Positions 5,012 through 9,282 of a DNA stretch of 9,282 nt are shown one piece after another; positions within the stretch are counted from its first letter, which is position 1, and every line of letters begins with the position of its first letter. The stretch is from Candidatus Fermentibacteraceae bacterium (GTDB lineage: Bacteria > Fermentibacterota > Fermentibacteria > Fermentibacterales > JCC-6). Below the pieces are notes generated by a model that saw only the letters and a program-made list of their open reading frames with translations, was not told the origin of the DNA and did not search any database. The translations under genes were made by a program, and so were the position numbers. The stretch lies in NCBI GenBank assembly GCA_021162285.1, contig JAGGYZ010000269.1, positions 1 to 9,282 on the forward strand. The letters run 5' to 3'.

Positions 5012-8000
5012 ATGAAATCAGGTTTTTATGCACTCACCCTTACTGTGCTTTTCCTTTCCAGTTTTGCTTCTGCTGATACTCCCCTGATTCGGACAACGGT
5101 CGCTGACAGCTCCAATGTCTCTCTCATTGCAACAGCCCCACTCTCCTGGCAAACGGTGGAGAACGACAGCTTGAGATACATAAGGTTTACAGACTCTCCA
5201 TTAACGGACAGCGTCGGTTATCCTGAACTGCCCATGATCATCTGCCTGGTAGCGGTGCCCGACAGCGTTAATCCCACTATTGAGTATTCATTCGGCTTGG
5301 AAACTGAGCAGAGTGTTCTTCCGGTTTATCCCGCCCCTGCCCAGATACTGGTATCAGAGAATTGCACAGCATCTATTGCCGACAGTTTTGCCATGGACTC
5401 CACCGCATACGCCTCAGCTACCTTCTGGCCAGCTAAAAGGGTGCGCCTTATCGGTGAAACAAGGATCTGCGACCAGAGACTGCTCAAGATTCAGCTTTTC
5501 CCTGCTCAATACCGGGCAGCAGACAGCACTTTGAGCACTGTTACGAGTTTTAGCGTATCGGTTTCATGGGACAGTACTGAAACAGTATGGAGCACCATCG
5601 GCCTTGGAGAGTTCCAGAGGTTCACCGAGAACAGTCCGATTGCGGGTTACCATTACACAGAACAGAGCCATGCTCCCGTGCCCGATTACTTCGGAGTTGT
5701 GGATCCCTACGATGGGCCAGCCTACCCAAATAACAGAATGCCGGAGTACATCATCATCTGCGCTTCGGGGCTGTACGATGAATGTGAGAATGCCATCGAT
5801 TCTCTTGCTGAACACAGGGTGTCACTGAATCATTTCGATGTAGCTACGGTACTCACGGACAGTATCCTTGCTGAGTTCGGTGTAAATGGTCAGACTGCTA
5901 TTGCTGATTCGACCATAAAGGATTTCACCGAACACATGTGGGAGAGCTGGCCGGGAGCATCAACCAACCACCCCAGCTATCTCCTGCTGATAGGAGACCA
6001 TGAAGACACCTCCTGCGCATCTGAAGACTGGTTCCTGCCAACCCATGAATATTCAGCATCCGGCTCAGGCGGAACTATTACAGACATAGGCAATGATGAA
6101 TGGTATGTGTACTTCAATGGCAACAGGAGCATTCAGAACGATTTCCCCGACATGATGGTGGGCAGGCTTTCGGTGAGGAATGGCGGAACTCAGCAGACAG
6201 ATACTCTTTCAACATTGATTCAGAACTTTATCAGCCTGGAGAGCCCTATACAATCCGCTCCACTGGTTGATAACAGAAGGAAAATTCTTCGGTTCGCTGG
6301 AACGGGGCAGGACTATTCCGGGGATACCGGCCTGCAAACATACTATTCATGGGAACCGGACCGCAGCTGGACAGCAGATTTCACCGACTGGCTCGGGTAT
6401 AACTACACAACATACTATGGTGGAGACTGCAGAAATTTTACCATGTCGGACAGCAGCCTTATGTCCAGTGATGATTTCATGGGTGCATGCATAGACGAGC
6501 TGAAAACCGGAGCGGGAGTTGCATTCTATACCAACCATGGGGAACTCCACCTGCTCAGTGCAGGTCTTGACTGGAGCGAGGAGTACTATCCCTATCAGAC
6601 CGACTTTACCAAAGGAGCACTGGACAGCACCTTCAACAACATTCAGATCGAGAATCAGCTTACATCCACCAATCAGTACTATTCAGCACCGTTCATCCTT
6701 ATGCTCTGCTGTTCCGCCGGAACGTTCAATCATACTTACGCGGCTCATTCAGACAGACACCTGGACCGCTACTTCTGCCTGTGGAACACACAGGGATATG
6801 ACTATGACTTCGGAGTAGACTGTATTGCGGAAAAACTCCTGAAAAACACCGATGTGCCGGTTGCAGGGGTATTCGCCAGCTCCCAGCCATCAGACATCGG
6901 GCACTATTCAAGTTATGGGAGCGGAATACTCGAGGCGATATACGCTCGAGGTCATGGACGGCTTGGTGACGCCATAGCCTCGGCAAGAATGGAATACATA
7001 AATGATTTCATTTCATACGACGGCTACTTTTCCAGGTCCATCAGTCAGTATAACCTTCTTGGAGACCCTGCCCTGGACATCAGCGACAGGGTAAGATATC
7101 CCAACAAGTGTGACCTTGAGATATACACTGATGATATTTACATCTCACAATATCCCAGTGAGACAGCAAGTGGGATCAACCTGCCCATTACTATTACGAT
7201 CCAGAACAACGGCAGACAGGAATCTGACGAGTATGATGTAAAGGTAACGGTAACACATGGAACCAGCATTAATGTGAGTTACATCAATGACTGCGACGGG
7301 ATACAATGTGGAGAATCTGCGGTACTTGAACACGCTTACACTCCCTCATCACTGAGCATGCCTCTGAATGTTACGGTAAAGGTTGAAGTTGACTATAACG
7401 AAGACTGCGAGGACAGCTGGCGAGGCAACAACGAAGCAGAGGCAACCGTTCAGCTTGTTGATACCTACCCCACTGAATCAGGCTGGCCCATCGAAGTAAC
7501 CGGAGGGATAACAACTACTCCCATTCTTACCAATCTTGACGCCGACAGCTCCCTTGAGATAGTATGTCTCACAGGGACTTCACTCACTGCTTTCGAAACC
7601 GATGGAACGGAGTTGTGGCGACTGATGTCAGAGGGATTTTCAGATGCTGCCCATCCGCTGGCGGCAGACCTTGATGCTGATGGTCATTCTGAGATAGTGC
7701 TGTACTGTGTCGACACCGATATCAAAGTGGTAAGTTACGATGGTGTGGTGATTGATTCCCTTGAAAACGCCTCTGATGTATTCGCGGTGGGCAACCTCAG
7801 CAGTAACACCGGGCTTGAACTGTGCGTTGCCTATGGAAACACCATTGGCCTGTACGGCCTGAGCAACGGCTCCATCACCGCTCTGGATACTAAGAACTTC
7901 GGCTACCAGTACACCAGGAACCCCAAATCCCTGTTATGCGCTAATCTGGGAGGCAGCCATACCTACATGGATATTGCTTACCTCAGCGGCACCCATGCCA

Positions 8001-8740
8001 GCGACCCCGGTCCTCCGCCAGGGACCGGTATTGAAGTTTACAACTGGTCGACCTCAAGAACCCTGTATTCGAATACCTGGAATGAGTTCGCCGTTACGGT
8101 AGCTCTTTCAGCGGGTTCGCTCAGCGGCATCGAATCAGTGGGTTATCCTGGAAAGGCTTACTCCGACTCAACAGACATCCCCGCACAGCTCATCGAACCG
8201 GGAGAACAGACAGGGGAAGTTGACTGCGATGATCAGGACATGCTTCCGGTGTCTAATCTGTTGTGCGGGGTGATAACAGACTGGACAGCCACTACCGGCA
8301 ATGACATCTATGTGTTGCCATCGGAAAGGCAGTGCATGGCGTGGGAAGTTGATGGGGAAAGCTTCTCTGGTTTCCCCACAGCCGAGTTCAGTGGTGCATC
8401 CCAGGGAAACTCTGTCAGTCCTGTCACCCTTGGGAATCTCGATGGAACCGGGTATGCGGAAGTTGTTTTCAATACTGAATTGAATGATGCCTGTGCTGTT
8501 GATGCTATTAACTCTAGCGGCAATGAACTTGCATCCCTGGGATTCCCGTTTGTTTTTCCAGATGGCGTCAGCACATATGGAGGTTTTTCTGTTGCTGATC
8601 TGGATAGGGACGGAAATGTTGAGGTGGTGTTCGGTACCAATGATGGTCTGCTTCACTGCTGGGAGTTCGGTAGCTGCACAACCGGGTATGCTCCCTGGCC
8701 AATGTACCAGCATGACTGCGGAAGATCGGGAGCTCTGTAA
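5012..8740 (+). CDS. Secreted C25 (gingipain-type) cysteine peptidase with CARDB-like domain and FG-GAP-like repeats
   Basis: A 1242-residue exported protein. The signal peptide is residues 1-21, with likely cleavage after ASA (19-21). Residues about 25-240 look like a C25 propeptide, including GYPELPMI. The peptidase domain runs from about 243 (MPEYIIICASGLYD) to about 690, where YNLLGDPALDI (GDP at 684-686) is the usual end of the fold. The likely catalytic dyad is H509 in YTNHGE and C567 in LCCSAGTF, which fits the C..G.F pattern of the family. Residues about 701-816 resemble a CARDB adhesion-type domain (ITIQNNGRQESDEYDVKVTV). From about 834 to the end come beta-propeller repeats with calcium-site-like motifs (NLDADSSLEIV, DLDADGHSEIV, DLDRDGNVEVV), closing with PWPMYQHDCGRSG. 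I see no type IX sorting domain at the C-terminus, so release by signal peptide alone or an unknown route is possible. It probably degrades extracellular protein; the substrate is unknown. The next gene overlaps its stop. Confidence 0.88.
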   Translation: MKSGFYALTLTVLFLSSFASADTPLIRTTVADSSNVSLIATAPLSWQTVENDSLRYIRFTDSPLTDSVGYPELPMIICLVAVPDSVNPTIEYSFGLETEQSVLPVYPAPAQILVSENCTASIADSFAMDSTAYASATFWPAKRVRLIGETRICDQRLLKIQLFPAQYRAADSTLSTVTSFSVSVSWDSTETVWSTIGLGEFQRFTENSPIAGYHYTEQSHAPVPDYFGVVDPYDGPAYPNNRMPEYIIICASGLYDECENAIDSLAEHRVSLNHFDVATVLTDSILAEFGVNGQTAIADSTIKDFTEHMWESWPGASTNHPSYLLLIGDHEDTSCASEDWFLPTHEYSASGSGGTITDIGNDEWYVYFNGNRSIQNDFPDMMVGRLSVRNGGTQQTDTLSTLIQNFISLESPIQSAPLVDNRRKILRFAGTGQDYSGDTGLQTYYSWEPDRSWTADFTDWLGYNYTTYYGGDCRNFTMSDSSLMSSDDFMGACIDELKTGAGVAFYTNHGELHLLSAGLDWSEEYYPYQTDFTKGALDSTFNNIQIENQLTSTNQYYSAPFILMLCCSAGTFNHTYAAHSDRHLDRYFCLWNTQGYDYDFGVDCIAEKLLKNTDVPVAGVFASSQPSDIGHYSSYGSGILEAIYARGHGRLGDAIASARMEYINDFISYDGYFSRSISQYNLLGDPALDISDRVRYPNKCDLEIYTDDIYISQYPSETASGINLPITITIQNNGRQESDEYDVKVTVTHGTSINVSYINDCDGIQCGESAVLEHAYTPSSLSMPLNVTVKVEVDYNEDCEDSWRGNNEAEATVQLVDTYPTESGWPIEVTGGITTTPILTNLDADSSLEIVCLTGTSLTAFETDGTELWRLMSEGFSDAAHPLAADLDADGHSEIVLYCVDTDIKVVSYDGVVIDSLENASDVFAVGNLSSNTGLELCVAYGNTIGLYGLSNGSITALDTKNFGYQYTRNPKSLLCANLGGSHTYMDIAYLSGTHASDPGPPPGTGIEVYNWSTSRTLYSNTWNEFAVTVALSAGSLSGIESVGYPGKAYSDSTDIPAQLIEPGEQTGEVDCDDQDMLPVSNLLCGVITDWTATTGNDIYVLPSERQCMAWEVDGESFSGFPTAEFSGASQGNSVSPVTLGNLDGTGYAEVVFNTELNDACAVDAINSSGNELASLGFPFVFPDGVSTYGGFSVADLDRDGNVEVVFGTNDGLLHCWEFGSCTTGYAPWPMYQHDCGRSGAL

Positions 8741-9282
8741 TGATGAGCCTGCTGCTTCTCGCCTGTTTCGGAGTTATTGTAGGACCTGGTTGGAGCGAAC
8801 CGTTCGTAGCAACTGATTCGGCAAATACCACACGAAGAATTCAATTCCTGTATCACGATGAGATAGGTAGGAATCATCTGATCTGGGCTGGTTTCAATGA
8901 CGAATCAAGGATCGCTTACAAGATGTTCTCCACAGACGGAGGAACAGAGCTCTATCCTGAAACCATGATATCAGACGATGTGAATAGTGCGTATCTGACT
9001 ACCGCAACACTCGGAGACAGTCTGTACTCTTTCTGGCGCACATACAGTCCGATTTATACTGCAGCAAGGAATATCTCCGATGGAAGTGAAGCCGTCCCCC
9101 CAACCTATCTTCTAACTACCTCTACCATGATTCCACAGGTTAGATCTTCTGCTGACAGTCTAGGGCGACTTCATGTACTGTATGACGGCGGTTTTGAAGG
9201 AATGGAAGTGTTCTACGCCGTCTGGAGTCCATCTCCTGATTCGGGTTTCACAACAGAATACAAATGGATTATTGAGGGAGCG
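8740..9282 (+). CDS. Secreted beta-propeller-like protein, 5' part only, runs off the window
   Basis: An open frame from ATG 8740 to the last base, 181 codons without a stop. It overlaps the peptidase stop by one base (TAATG), and GGGAG (8728-8732) lies seven bases before the ATG, so it is probably translated together with the peptidase. The start MMSLLLLACFGVIVGPGWSE looks like a signal peptide, though it has no positive charge in the n-region. LLAC resembles a lipobox but is too close to the N-terminus to be convincing. The mature part shows related segments: GRNHLIWAGFNDESRIAYKM followed by FSTDGG, and GRLHVLYDGGF followed by MEVFYAVWSPSPDSGF. These look like BNR/Asp-box-style propeller blades (gr.H..y, then i.Y..ws.dG). 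No enzyme residues can be assigned. I infer an extracellular or envelope protein that works with or beside the peptidase. Confidence 0.75.
   Translation, partial: MMSLLLLACFGVIVGPGWSEPFVATDSANTTRRIQFLYHDEIGRNHLIWAGFNDESRIAYKMFSTDGGTELYPETMISDDVNSAYLTTATLGDSLYSFWRTYSPIYTAARNISDGSEAVPPTYLLTTSTMIPQVRSSADSLGRLHVLYDGGFEGMEVFYAVWSPSPDSGFTTEYKWIIEGA

Noticed and set aside
8168..8713. 181-codon minus-strand open frame
   Set aside because: It lies entirely within the FG-GAP-like part of the peptidase gene, which has clear homology on the plus strand; a shadow frame.
1..9282. CRISPR arrays, tRNA or rRNA genes, riboswitches
   Set aside because: No regularly spaced repeats, cloverleaf-like segments or rRNA signatures were found on reading both strands.

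Overview
The window looks like chromosomal DNA from an uncultured bacterium. It has two parts: an accessory, rearranged region (about 1-4862) and the start of a cluster for large secreted proteins (5012-9282). The genes carry Shine-Dalgarno sites and a few sigma70-like promoters. A gingipain-type (C25) peptidase with a signal peptide, a CARDB-like domain and FG-GAP-like repeats is common in FCB-group and related candidate phyla (KSB1, WOR-3, Aegiribacteria and similar). The taxon is an inference; no rRNA or marker gene is present.

Accessory region. Two related modules lie about 4.3 kb apart in the same orientation. Each has the end of a serine-recombinase-like gene followed by a small ParB-like helix-turn-helix (HTH) protein. 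In copy 1 (about 193-546) the recombinase tail is fused in frame to the HTH protein. In copy 2 (about 4169-4862) a longer recombinase C-terminus is broken by a frameshift, and the HTH gene has no normal start codon at the expected place. Neither copy has the recombinase catalytic domain.

Between the modules, on the minus strand, lies an operon read as toxin - antitoxin - SecB-like chaperone. The order and protein features match the toxin-antitoxin-chaperone (TAC) type, such as HigB1-HigA1-Rv1957 of Mycobacterium tuberculosis. A 16-bp perfect palindrome just upstream of the toxin start is a good operator candidate.

An IS element of 1968 bp, probably IS1634/IS4-like, has inserted in the toxin gene after codon 14. 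It has 17-bp perfect terminal inverted repeats and an apparent CTAG target duplication. Removing the element and one CTAG copy restores one open frame: GTG start, good ribosome binding site, 144 codons, RelE/HigB-like. The toxin is therefore interrupted, while antitoxin and chaperone remain intact.

Secreted-protein region. After a 149-bp intergenic stretch comes a 1242-residue secreted C25 cysteine peptidase with propeptide, His/Cys catalytic region, CARDB-like domain and propeller repeats. Its stop overlaps the start of a second secreted gene of beta-propeller character that runs off the window end. This second gene is open over all 181 codons visible.
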